A DNA stretch of 64,000 nt, from positions 8,916 through 72,915 of the forward strand of contig JBKJNY010000141.1 in assembly GCA_046593355.1 (NCBI GenBank), given 5' to 3'. The notes beneath the pieces were generated by a model. That model did no database searches, was not told the DNA's origin, and was given only the letters and a program-made list of their open reading frames with translations. The stretch comes from SXOA01 sp046593355 (GTDB taxonomy: Bacteria; Planctomycetota; Planctomycetia; Pirellulales; Pirellulaceae). A program made the position numbers and the translations under genes. The stretch's first letter is position 1. Each line of letters opens with the position of its first letter. Shown one piece after another: positions 16,041-24,822 of this stretch.

Positions 16041-18098
16041 TTAGCGCCCAAATAGCGGTATCCGCCCATCCACGCCCACCGTCCAAGGTTCCGACCCGCT
16101 CGGCAGCGCGCCGCTGTCGGGCTGGTTCTTGTCGATTTCGCGGAGCGGATCGGGCCACGCGGCGGGGATCGGCTGACCCTGGTTGATCGCGGGGCTGCCC
16201 GCTCCCAGTCGCAAATCGGCGGGAGACGCGCCGTCGCTGGAGAGCTGCACGAATTTGGGATCGGCCACCTTGTCGTGCGTCGTCCAGCCTGCCTCGTACC
16301 GCTGGCGGCTGCTTTCGAAGAGCTTGGACGCGCGGAATTTGGCGAAGGGATCCAGTTTAAGCTGCGGTCCTTCTTTCAGTCCCCAAATCAGGTTGCCCCC
16401 TTCCCGGACGTTTTCTGCCTGCTGCATCCCGACAAAGCCGATGCCGGGAACGCGATCCATCTGCACAAAGATGTTGTTGAAAACGTCCCGCTCCGTTCGG
16501 GCCAGACCCGCCGAGCCCAGACCGAATAGATAGCCGTCCCGGAAGACGGGTGTTTCTCGCAGCAGCGTGTTGTGATAGACGTGCATCACCGGCCAGGTCG
16601 GGCTGCCGTGGTCGCTTGCCAAGTGCCCTTCCTGATGCAGAAACGCGCCACTGGGGTCGGGCTCGCTGGGCGGCGCGCCGTAGACACCTCCCCGCAGGTC
16701 AATCACATTGCGAAACACGAACACGCCGGCGGCCGGGTCGTGATCGATGGGCGAGTCATCCTTGTCAATCTCGTGCAGCGTCAGCGGAATCAGGCATGGC
16801 CCGATCCGGTTTTGCGAGATGAACAGCGTGTGAGCCCGCAGCTTGGGGCCGCATTCCAGGCCGTCGTCGTTGAAATTATCGACGAAGTTGTGATGAAATC
16901 GCAGGTTCTTGGCGTGACGCAGATAGGCAAAATCGTGGTCATCGGTGAATTCGCAGTTAGCCAGCTCGATGTTCTCGTTCATCGGCTGGTTGCTTTGCAG
17001 GATGATTTGATAGGACGCCGTGCCCCGGTACTTCATGTGGGCGCGGCCGGTCCACGGAGCGGCATTGCCGCGAAAGGCCGAGTTCGTAACGCGGATGTTT
17101 TTCGAGGCGTTCACTAAGAGTGCCGGAAAGCCGCCGTATACCGTGACATGATCCAACTCGACGTTTTGCGAGCCGTAGACTTCGATCAGGGGGCTGCCAG
17201 TTGCGCCCCGTAGCACCAGGTTCTGGATTTTCACATGCTGTACGCCGGAGAGCCGCAGCACGGACTCGCCAAAACCGGCTGCGATGACGAGCGGCAGCTT
17301 GCGGGGATCCAACTCGCCGCGATACGCCCGCTCTCCCAGCCCCGCTAGCCGATGGTGGGCCAGGCGGATGTGAATCCGGCCGGTTTCGCGGTTGAACCAC
17401 AAGCCGGGGCCGCAGTAGAGGCCGCCTTCCCGCATTTCATTCTTGCCCCCGATCCAGAGCTCGTTCTGGGAACGCAGGTCAACGGCCAGGCGGTAGCTAT
17501 GGAGCGGAACCAGCGAATCCGCGAAGTTACCCAGAGCCAACGGCCGTTCCCCTTCGATCCCCCACATCGGCTCCCAGGCACCCGGCAGGAATTGCCGCGG
17601 CACCTGATGGTCGTCAGCCGCGAAGTAGGTTTTGGTGGAGACGAATTCGCCAGCGGCGCCGTTTTCCAGCGGTTGCCAACTGGTGGCGGGGCTTTCCGCG
17701 AATTCCCGCAGGCCGCCATCAATGATGGCCAGTTCACCAGGATACGAACTGATGGTGATGGGCGCACCCTCGCTGCCGGATTGGCTGACAAAGCTCTTTT
17801 CGTAATGGGTCCCGCCACGGAGATAAAGAGTATCGCCGGGCTTCAGTTGCCGCAGGGAATGCCGCAGCGACTTCCACGGTGCTTGCTGCGTTCCTGCCGC
17901 CCCATCATCCCCGCGTGCCGCGTCGACGAACCGCTGGGGGCCGACGGACAGATCGCGCATTGCCGGCGTCGGCAACGGCCGCATCGGAGGGTGCGAGCGG
18001 TATGCCGCCGCGTCTTTCGCCGCGGCAAAACTGCATGTGGCGAAAATTGAAATGCAGACACCGACCAAAGCCGCTAAGAATGGACACGCGGATCTCAT
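16041..18098 (-). CDS. Exported right-handed beta-helix protein
   Basis: 685 residues. Signal peptide 1-26 (ends CSFAAAKD). From about residue 60 it has the DUF1565-type start (GTQQAPWKSLRHSLRQLKPG, then DTLYLRGGTHYEKSF). Rungs of a pectate-lyase-like helix follow, with repeated hydrophobic N-x-I/V patterns (VKIQNLVLRG, NVELDHVTVYGG, IRVTNSAFRGNAAP, FHHNFVDNFNDDGLECG). These proteins act on or bind extracellular polysaccharide; the catalytic residues could not be identified. Its ATG overlaps the stop of the MazG gene (ATGA at 18095-18098), so the two are co-translated. Confidence 0.85.
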   Translation of the reverse strand: MRSACPFLAALVGVCISIFATCSFAAAKDAAAYRSHPPMRPLPTPAMRDLSVGPQRFVDAARGDDGAAGTQQAPWKSLRHSLRQLKPGDTLYLRGGTHYEKSFVSQSGSEGAPITISSYPGELAIIDGGLREFAESPATSWQPLENGAAGEFVSTKTYFAADDHQVPRQFLPGAWEPMWGIEGERPLALGNFADSLVPLHSYRLAVDLRSQNELWIGGKNEMREGGLYCGPGLWFNRETGRIHIRLAHHRLAGLGERAYRGELDPRKLPLVIAAGFGESVLRLSGVQHVKIQNLVLRGATGSPLIEVYGSQNVELDHVTVYGGFPALLVNASKNIRVTNSAFRGNAAPWTGRAHMKYRGTASYQIILQSNQPMNENIELANCEFTDDHDFAYLRHAKNLRFHHNFVDNFNDDGLECGPKLRAHTLFISQNRIGPCLIPLTLHEIDKDDSPIDHDPAAGVFVFRNVIDLRGGVYGAPPSEPDPSGAFLHQEGHLASDHGSPTWPVMHVYHNTLLRETPVFRDGYLFGLGSAGLARTERDVFNNIFVQMDRVPGIGFVGMQQAENVREGGNLIWGLKEGPQLKLDPFAKFRASKLFESSRQRYEAGWTTHDKVADPKFVQLSSDGASPADLRLGAGSPAINQGQPIPAAWPDPLREIDKNQPDSGALPSGSEPWTVGVDGRIPLFGR

Positions 18099-18505
18099 GA
18101 TTTTTCATCTCCCGTATTTTTCCGCTTCCGGTCCCCGCTGCCGTATCTGCCGCGAAACTCCGCCACAGGGTACTTGAGTGCGTTCTTCGCCATTTTGTCC
18201 TTCACAATGGCGGTAATATCGAGGCCGAGCTCATTCGCCAGGGCCAGTGCATAGCACAGCACGTCCGCCAACTCTTCGCCCATCGGGCCGCGCCGAGCCG
18301 GATCCAGCGCCGCCTCCCGCGATTCCGGCACGTCGATCCATTGAAAATGCTCCATCAGCTCGGCGGCTTCAATGGCCAGCGACATGCTGAGATTTTTGGG
18401 CGAATGGAACTGCCGCCAGTCCCTTTCTTCGACAAATTCTCGGACCAGGTTGCGGAGCTCGGCCAGCGTCGTGCGTTGATCGTCGGAACGGGCAGGATCG
18501 GCCAT
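18095..18505 (-). CDS. MazG-type nucleotide pyrophosphohydrolase
   Basis: 136 residues from ATG 18505. The longer frame upstream lies antisense to kinase sequence and is rejected. It has the all-alpha NTP-PPase pattern: WRQFHSPKNLSMSLAIEAAE then LMEHFQW, and GEELADVLCYALALANEL, giving the E-x2-E and E-x3-D metal ligands. Such enzymes hydrolyse non-canonical or dCTP-like nucleotides to monophosphates. It begins 15 bases after the kinase stop and overlaps the beta-helix gene start. Confidence 0.9.
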   Translation of the reverse strand: MADPARSDDQRTTLAELRNLVREFVEERDWRQFHSPKNLSMSLAIEAAELMEHFQWIDVPESREAALDPARRGPMGEELADVLCYALALANELGLDITAIVKDKMAKNALKYPVAEFRGRYGSGDRKRKNTGDEKS

Positions 18506-18519
18506 GAGATTTCCTGGTT

Positions 18520-21500
18520 TTAGAAGATCGAATAGGTCCGCGTCTCCACCAGCACGTCCGAATCCTGCGAGCCGCGGGCGCGGCGGGGGCCGCTGTGATT
18601 GCCGCTGTAGCCCTCGAGCTTCAGGTTGGGCACGGCAATGGCGTCCTGGGAATCTAATTGCACTCGGAAAGGACCGGCAAAGTCGGCCGGGGCGAGTTCC
18701 CAAGCGATTGCCAGCAGCGCACGGTCTTTTGGATACAGTGTCGAAGTGCTGGCCTCCACCGTGATGCGGGTATTAAAACCGCCGCCAGACTCTCCGAGGG
18801 CGGATGGCAGCGGCCCGATGGCAAAGCCTGGCCGATTTCCCCCAGGCAGGACCAACTTGAACCGTTGCGGGTCATACAGGGCGTACGACGTCAACGGTCC
18901 GGCGAGATCCTCCTCAGGATCCTGGCGCGACTTTTCCTGGAGGGCTTGGTGCTGGGCCGTCGTCGGATAAAGGGAGGAGTGGGGGAGTGACACGACCATA
19001 ACCAGGAATTCATTACCGGGCTTTGTCGGCTGAAGTGGGTCGTTCTTCTGGTCATGAATTTTCGGCAGTTTGCCCAGCCGCTGGAACCCCAGCACTTTAG
19101 TATGCATTTCGGCAGGGCTTGGCGCTGGCGGCTCCGCGGCCCTAACGTCCGGCGGTACTGGATCGGCACCTGTTCGGTCACGTCCGGCCGCTTCCCACAA
19201 GTCGATTTCACGGCCGGATGTCAACGCCAGTTGTTTACCGGTAGGGTCAAACGCCAGGCCATGAATGCGGCCGCCAGGAGCCGGGAGAGCGATAATCTCG
19301 CGCCCCAGCTTCAGATCCCAGAACCGGGCATTTCGGTCCGCCCCATGGCTCGAAGCGGATACGAGACGATCCTCCGTGGGATGGAATGCCAGGCTGCTGA
19401 TCCGCTCGGTATGACCGAGCAAAATGAAGCGAAGTTCGCCGGTATCGAAATCCCAAATGCGGATAGCCTGATCGCTCGATCCGGATGCGAGGAGCTTGCC
19501 GTTGGCGGATGCCGCCAGCGCGTGAATCGAGTCCACATGTCCTCGCAGCGGGGCAAGTTCTTTCCCGGTAACCGTGTCCCAGATATGAATGAGTCGATCC
19601 GCTCCCGCCGAGGCCACTCGCTTGCCACTGGGATGAAAGATGACGGCCTCGACATTGTCCTGGTGCCCTCGCAAGGTCAATTGTTCGGTCCCGTCCTCGA
19701 CGTTCCATACGCGCACGATGTCGTCCCAGCAGCCGGTAACGAGGCGTTTACCGTCGGGACTGAAGGCAAGGCTGGACGTCCGTTGCGGATGCCTGAGAAC
19801 TTTCTTCTCCTTGCCCGTCGCCACATCCCACAGGCGGATTTCCCGGTCCCCCGCGGCGGATGCGAGCGTTCGGCCGTTGGGCGAAAAGGCCAGCATGACG
19901 ATTTCGCCCGTGTGCCCCTCAAAGATATGGGCTTCGCGGAGCGTATCTGGACCATAAACATTTCCGGTTCCCGGCACAAAGTGAATGACCGACTTGATAG
20001 GCCGGTTCGACATCGCGGCGAGCGCCTTACTTTTCGGAGTCCCCGGGGGGGGTGGGGGACCTCTCTCGGCGATATGAACGCCGAGAGTCCGAATCATTTT
20101 TCCCGCGCGCGAGTCCCAGAGGCGAATGCTTCCCATACTGTCCCCGGTAGCGACAATCGGCTCATGGGGGTGAAAGGCCACGCTCCTTGTGCCGCCGTCA
20201 TGGCCGACAAAAGCCTTTGACTTGGACGAGCTGACTGGCCAGACCCGAACGCGGTCATCCTCGCAAGCGGCGATGATGCGGTCCCCCGCTGCGGAGAAAG
20301 CCACGCTCGTCGGACTGCCACGATAGTGCGTCAGGAGCTTCTCTTGTGCCCAATCAAGCACCGTCGCATCGCCGTCCGCGTCGGCGACAACCAGCAACAT
20401 TCCACTGTCGCTAAAATTCACATCCAGCACCCGGTTCGCGTAGCCCGGAAACTGCCCAAGGAGTTTGTTATCGGCAATGCCCAGCACAACCAATTTTCCT
20501 TCCCTCGCGCTCCAGATCGCCAACCGGTCTAAATCCGGACTCACAGCGCAAATAGAAGGGATGGGTTTCTTGACTGCCTCGCGCTCCTCTTGACCGGTGG
20601 CGAGATCCCAAAATCGCAAGGTGCGATCATCCCCCAAGGAGGCCAGACGTTGTTTCTCGTGATGAAACCACAGCCGGCGGACCTCACCAGTATGCCCGAC
20701 AAGAGTTGCCTGTTCCTGGCCGGAATCCGCATTCCAAATCTTGATGGTGTTGTCCGCCCCGGCAGTCGCCAAGAACTTGCCGTCCGCACTGTACGCCAAG
20801 GAGTTGATGGCTAGGACATGGCCATGCAGCGTGTGCAGCGGCAGATTCGCCGCAACGTCGAGGATGTAAACCCTGGAATCGCTACCCCCAGCGGCCAGGC
20901 GACTGCCGTCTGGGCTGAAAGCAAGCGACAGGGAACCCGCGGCAGGGAGCTTCCAGGAACGCTGCCGTGTCCCGGTCGATGCCTCCCAAAGGTGAATCGT
21001 GCCATCGTCTCCCGCGGACGCGGCCTGTCGCCCATCGGGACTGAAGACGGCCGCGGAGACCGGTCCCCCGTGCCCGCCATAGCCGACGAACTCAGACCTG
21101 GTTTCATGAAACAGATGAAACCATTCCCAGCCTCGCAGATCGACGCCCCTCGTTTTCTCGGGTCGCGTCGCGTCGAGCGATTCCTTTACCTGGCGCAGAC
21201 GCCCCATCTGCCAGGCGCGGCCGGACCGCCCCATCATCGCGTGGTACACAGGGCGTTCCGCTTCGACTTTCAGCTCTTCGAGACTGATCCGCAGCTTCTT
21301 TTCTTCGTCCCGCGCCGTCTGGGCGGTGTTGCGCTCCGCCGCGACTTCGCGGCTCTTATTCTCGATCTCGACGTTCTTGGCCGTCAGATCGGCGGCATGC
21401 CACCCGAGCAGCGCGGCGATGGTCAGTGGAACCACAAAGCCAATCGCGATGATGGCAGCCAGATAGGGTTGTCGCTGGACCCATTTTCGCACCCGGTACG

Positions 21501-22485
21501 CCATGCCTGGCGGTCTGGCGAGCACAGGCTCGTTGTTCAGATAGCGCTGGAGGTCGGCCGCAAAGTCCGCCGCTGTCTGATAGCGGCGGGCCGGCTCCTT
21601 GCTCATCGCCTTCACGGTAATCGTTTCCAGATCACGGGGGATCTTGTCATTCAATCGCCGGGGCGCACGGGGTTCATCCCGCAGAACCTGCACGATCAGC
21701 ATCCGCTTGTTGCCGAGGAACGGCAGCGCGCCGGTCAATAGCTCATAGAGGATGACACCCAGGCTATAGATGTCGCTCCGTTCATCCACGTCGTGGGAGT
21801 CGCCCCGCGCCTGCTCGGGTGACATGTAGGCGGGGGTGCCCAGCACCTGCCCATCCAGCGTGATGGTGATCTCGCCCGCCTCCCGTTTGGCCAGGCCAAA
21901 GTCCATCAGGTGCGGCTGGTCCTGCATGTCCAGCATGATGTTTGAGGGCTTCAGGTCGCGATGGATCACTCCCTCCCGGTGAGCGTATTCCAGCGCTTCG
22001 GCGACCTGGACGATCAGCCCCGCCGCAGCAGCAAACGTCAGCCGCTTTGTGGCCAGGCGGTCGGCCAGCGTCGCCCCGGTAATCAGCTCGCTGACGATAT
22101 AGCAAGCGCCGTCATGCTCCCCGGCATCGTGTACCGAGACGATATTCGGATGCTTTAGTTGCGCCGCGGACCTGGCCTCGCGGAGGAACCGCTCGACATT
22201 CTCCTTATTTGCCAGGTTGCCCGCGCGGAGAATTTTGAGCGCGACGATGCGGTCGAGCTCGGTATCTCGGGCCTTGTAAACGGTCCCAAAGCCGCCGACT
22301 CCGAGCTGCTCGAACAATTCAAACTTTCCCAGTCGCCGCGGCGTCTGGGAAGAGAGCAAGGGGCCGGTCTTAACCCGGCTGGGATCGATTTGAATGCTGG
22401 AACCGCAAGACCCGCAGACGACTTCCGCGTCCGTGTCGTCGACAATCTCGATGGGATTCTGGCAGTGGGGGCAAGTTAAATGCAT
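18520..22485 (-). CDS. Transmembrane Ser/Thr protein kinase with WD40 repeats
   Basis: 1321 residues from ATG 22485. Starts at 22602 or 22683 are possible, but this one begins at a zinc ribbon (CPHCQ near residue 5, CGSCG near 24), the usual start for planctomycete kinases. Kinase about 52-320: GVGGFGTVYKARD, VALKIL, HRDLKPSNIML, DFGLAKRE, GTPAYMSPEQARG. All catalytic residues are present. Membrane segment about 350-372 (LAAIIAIGFVVPLTIAALLG). A coiled stretch follows, then about 14 WD40 repeats (480-1120; SPDGRQAASAGDDGTIHLWE and similar). The last 170 residues are a separate beta-rich domain. It probably senses through the periplasmic propeller; the ligand is unknown. First of a kinase-MazG-beta-helix series. 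Confidence 0.92.
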   Translation of the reverse strand: MHLTCPHCQNPIEIVDDTDAEVVCGSCGSSIQIDPSRVKTGPLLSSQTPRRLGKFELFEQLGVGGFGTVYKARDTELDRIVALKILRAGNLANKENVERFLREARSAAQLKHPNIVSVHDAGEHDGACYIVSELITGATLADRLATKRLTFAAAAGLIVQVAEALEYAHREGVIHRDLKPSNIMLDMQDQPHLMDFGLAKREAGEITITLDGQVLGTPAYMSPEQARGDSHDVDERSDIYSLGVILYELLTGALPFLGNKRMLIVQVLRDEPRAPRRLNDKIPRDLETITVKAMSKEPARRYQTAADFAADLQRYLNNEPVLARPPGMAYRVRKWVQRQPYLAAIIAIGFVVPLTIAALLGWHAADLTAKNVEIENKSREVAAERNTAQTARDEEKKLRISLEELKVEAERPVYHAMMGRSGRAWQMGRLRQVKESLDATRPEKTRGVDLRGWEWFHLFHETRSEFVGYGGHGGPVSAAVFSPDGRQAASAGDDGTIHLWEASTGTRQRSWKLPAAGSLSLAFSPDGSRLAAGGSDSRVYILDVAANLPLHTLHGHVLAINSLAYSADGKFLATAGADNTIKIWNADSGQEQATLVGHTGEVRRLWFHHEKQRLASLGDDRTLRFWDLATGQEEREAVKKPIPSICAVSPDLDRLAIWSAREGKLVVLGIADNKLLGQFPGYANRVLDVNFSDSGMLLVVADADGDATVLDWAQEKLLTHYRGSPTSVAFSAAGDRIIAACEDDRVRVWPVSSSKSKAFVGHDGGTRSVAFHPHEPIVATGDSMGSIRLWDSRAGKMIRTLGVHIAERGPPPPPGTPKSKALAAMSNRPIKSVIHFVPGTGNVYGPDTLREAHIFEGHTGEIVMLAFSPNGRTLASAAGDREIRLWDVATGKEKKVLRHPQRTSSLAFSPDGKRLVTGCWDDIVRVWNVEDGTEQLTLRGHQDNVEAVIFHPSGKRVASAGADRLIHIWDTVTGKELAPLRGHVDSIHALAASANGKLLASGSSDQAIRIWDFDTGELRFILLGHTERISSLAFHPTEDRLVSASSHGADRNARFWDLKLGREIIALPAPGGRIHGLAFDPTGKQLALTSGREIDLWEAAGRDRTGADPVPPDVRAAEPPAPSPAEMHTKVLGFQRLGKLPKIHDQKNDPLQPTKPGNEFLVMVVSLPHSSLYPTTAQHQALQEKSRQDPEEDLAGPLTSYALYDPQRFKLVLPGGNRPGFAIGPLPSALGESGGGFNTRITVEASTSTLYPKDRALLAIAWELAPADFAGPFRVQLDSQDAIAVPNLKLEGYSGNHSGPRRARGSQDSDVLVETRTYSIF

Positions 22486-22689
22486 GGCGTCGAACCGCTG
22501 CGAAACCGACGGGACACTCTCGATCAGCCCGTCCGCCGACAGCGGCGGCACAGCACGAGTATAACGGACCCCAGTGGCGGGCCAAATCACTTTCTTGGCC
22601 ATTTTGTCCCGGACGATTAACTCTTCGCCAAGCACTGAGCAGAAGTGGACGAGGATGAGGATTATGATGGGGATGAGGACCAAGAGGCG

Positions 22690-23652
22690 TCAGTGCGGCA
22701 GTCCGTCTTTTACGAACAGCAGCCCCTCGTCGTAAGCGGCCAGTCCCAACTCATTGAGCAGAGCCAACAGAGAAACATCCTTGGCGAAGGCCTGGGTTTC
22801 CATGAGCGCCGCCCCATTACGCTGCAGATCGAGGAATGCCTCTGCCAGCAGGAAGGTGGTCATTCCTTCGGCGCGGGCTTCGGGTGTGTCTTCCACCCGC
22901 ACCATGCCGGAGGCTTGAACTCCCCAGGACTTGGAAAGGGGAAGGATGTCCCAGAATGTTGCCGAAATCAGGGCATCCGCGCTGTCGCGAAAGCGGAGCT
23001 CGTAGCGGGTCCAGCTGGCGTGCATCCAGACGCAGGATTCCCACCAGTTGTCCGGCGTCACGTCGTGGACGGCGATGACCTCGCAGCGGCGGCGAAGCTG
23101 CATCAGCCGGCGGTCGATCGGTGTACGAAAGTTGGCCAACGGTCGATTGAGGAGCACTCGCCGCTCGCGCTCGCGATAGCCGGCGCTTTGAAACATTGCG
23201 ATTTGCTCCAGGTCGGAGGTGAGCACGCCGGGGAGCCGGCTGCCGCCGTAGAGTCCCAGGTAGAAGGAGTTGAGGGGGAACGCGCTGCCGCCGAAGAGTT
23301 GGCGGACGCCGCTGGCGACGAGATACGCCTCGCTGGCGCGGAGCAGCTCGGCCTGGATTTCGCCCCGCTGCTCATGGGGAGCAACCAGAAGATGACAGGT
23401 GGTGCCGAGCGATTTATCCAGGGCCGACAGGTCGTCGTTGCCCCCAAAGCCGGCGTGGACAAAGCCGACGGGCCGCTCGCCATCGACGGCCAGAATCAGC
23501 CCCTGCCGGTCAAAATAGGGGCGAGCGAAGACGAGCTCCTCCAAGAGGCGCGGCGTGAGCCCCTGCATTCGCCCGCGAAGGGGCGGCTGGCTGCGCCAGA
23601 TTTCGGCCAGTGCCGGGGGATCCCAATTCTGGAAGGGGCGATAGCGAATCAA
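22690..23652 (-). CDS. Tandem GNAT-type acetyltransferase
   Basis: 320 residues. The first half (IRYRPFQNWDPPALAEIWR, then GLILAVDGERPVGFVHAGFG, then THLLVAPHEQRGEI) is a GNAT fold with the acetyl-CoA loop region. The second half is a weaker repeat of the same fold (SGMVRVEDTPEARAEGMTTF, LQRNGAALMETQAFAKD). Substrate unknown. It ends 205 bases upstream of the kinase gene on the same strand. Confidence 0.75.
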   Translation of the reverse strand: MIRYRPFQNWDPPALAEIWRSQPPLRGRMQGLTPRLLEELVFARPYFDRQGLILAVDGERPVGFVHAGFGGNDDLSALDKSLGTTCHLLVAPHEQRGEIQAELLRASEAYLVASGVRQLFGGSAFPLNSFYLGLYGGSRLPGVLTSDLEQIAMFQSAGYRERERRVLLNRPLANFRTPIDRRLMQLRRRCEVIAVHDVTPDNWWESCVWMHASWTRYELRFRDSADALISATFWDILPLSKSWGVQASGMVRVEDTPEARAEGMTTFLLAEAFLDLQRNGAALMETQAFAKDVSLLALLNELGLAAYDEGLLFVKDGLPH

Positions 23653-23781
23653 GGCAGGAGCCGGCGCGAGAGGCGGGTGAACACAACTTCAATCTATGAC
23701 ACTATGGCCCCGCCCGGTAGCCGAGTTACGGCGGAAGGGGGCTGGGAGGGGTTTTCGCGGAGAAAACTCCTCCCGACCCCG

Positions 23782-24090
23782 TTACTCCAACGCTACGAAT
23801 ATCTGGCCCCCTTCAATTTTCACCGGGAACTTGCCATGCACGAGTGACTTGCTGGCCTGATGTTGTCCAGTGCTCACATCGAACTGCCAGCCGTGCCAGG
23901 GGCAGGTGAGGATGCACCCTTGCAACGTGCCTTTGCCGAGCGGGCCGCCCTGATGCGGGCAGATGCCGTCGAGGGCGTAGAGGGTGTCGTCCACGTTGAA
24001 GAGCGCAATAATCCGATCCCCAACGACGCACTCCTTCGCCGCGCCCGGGGGAAGCTCGCTTTCGGCGGCGGCGGGATGCCAGGTGGTCAT
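23782..24090 (-). CDS. Rieske-type ferredoxin
   Basis: 102 residues from ATG 24090. It has both Rieske ligand pairs: GICPHQGGPLGKG and TCPWHGWQFDV (C-x-H and C-x2-H). Length and LDGICPHQGGPL are those of soluble Rieske ferredoxins such as NirD or dioxygenase electron carriers. Cytoplasmic (no signal peptide). It starts 20 bases after the stop of the PSP1-domain gene, so the two are probably cotranscribed. Confidence 0.92.
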   Translation of the reverse strand: MTTWHPAAAESELPPGAAKECVVGDRIIALFNVDDTLYALDGICPHQGGPLGKGTLQGCILTCPWHGWQFDVSTGQHQASKSLVHGKFPVKIEGGQIFVALE

Positions 24091-24109
24091 GTCTTCATCG
24101 TAACCGGCC

Positions 24110-24673
24110 TTAGTGGGCGTGGGCAGCCTTTCCTCCGCACGCACTCAGAACGGCGCACGTGCTGCAAGCTCCTGTCCCGCAGCCGTTCTCCGCCTCCGCG
24201 GTGCCGCATCCGGGACCGCAGCCCTGCGCGAGCGTATCGGTGAACTTGCGGAACTGGACTTTGGCTTCGTAGGCTTCGGCCAATTCGCTGGTCACTTCGG
24301 CGATCTCCGGGGATTCGTCGCCGAGGAAGTAGAAGAACAGCGACTGGCCGTCGAACAGGTGCTCCACGTCCACCAGCACGCTTTGTATCCCTCTTTCCTT
24401 GAGCCGACTGGAACAGGCGATAAACGCTTCGCTCCGATTGCGGTCCAGCCGGGCCAGCAGCAGGTCGTCTTCAATGGTCATGCGGCGGAGAAGCGTTCCG
24501 TGGAGTTCGTCGCGAGGGGCAGCTTCGAGCGGGGACAGCACTTCGCCCACTTCCAGGCCGCGGCGGGTGCGGCAGATGACGCGGGTGCCGCGAGGATACC
24601 GCTCCGCTGCCTCCGCGGCGAAGCGTCCCACATGCCCCAGTACGCCGAACCGTACGAAATGCTGCCCTAACAC
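24110..24673 (-). CDS. PSP1-domain protein with cysteine-rich tail
   Basis: 187 residues from GTG 24673, chosen because AGTAGGAAG stands 9 bases upstream and because the longer frame to 24754 is palindrome DNA. PSP1 core: HVGRFAAEAAERYPRGTRVI then CRTRRGLEVGEVLSP, and RMTIEDDLLLARLDRNRSEA. The last 30 residues hold six cysteines in GCGPGCG, GCGTGACSTCAV and SACGG, which could bind zinc or an iron-sulfur cluster. In other bacteria PSP1 proteins work in signalling or in RNA decay (YaaT). The neighbouring Rieske gene hints at redox. Confidence 0.82.
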   Translation of the reverse strand: MLGQHFVRFGVLGHVGRFAAEAAERYPRGTRVICRTRRGLEVGEVLSPLEAAPRDELHGTLLRRMTIEDDLLLARLDRNRSEAFIACSSRLKERGIQSVLVDVEHLFDGQSLFFYFLGDESPEIAEVTSELAEAYEAKVQFRKFTDTLAQGCGPGCGTAEAENGCGTGACSTCAVLSACGGKAAHAH

Positions 24674-24700
24674 GCCTGCTCGCTTCCTACTAAAATGAGA

Positions 24701-24778
24701 TAGTAGTCCGCTCACTCCGTGAGCGCGGTATTCCACAACTATGGGCCTGCACACGGAGTGTGCAGGCTACGTACTATC
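24701..24778. repeat. REP-like inverted pair with GTAG leads, copy 1
   Basis: One end reads AGTAGTCCGCTCACTCCGTG, a GTAG followed by a hairpin (CCGCTCAC/GTGAGCGcGG). The other end, read on the minus strand, is GTAGCCTGCACACTCCGTGT, again GTAG plus hairpin. Two head-on GTAG-hairpins are the layout of a BIME. It lies between the divergent PSP1 and bioB genes. The first 31 bases recur exactly at 53477-53547. Confidence 0.88.
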
Positions 24779-24822
24779 ATGCAGGGATTCATCTCCCTGG
24801 CAAGCCAATTGCCGAGACACCC

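Noticed and set aside
19054..20220. 388-codon frame antisense to the WD40 kinase
   Set aside because: WD40 repeats on the opposite strand explain the open frame.
24760..24822. Earlier start for bioB
   Set aside because: The codons come from the REP-like palindrome and have no ribosome site.
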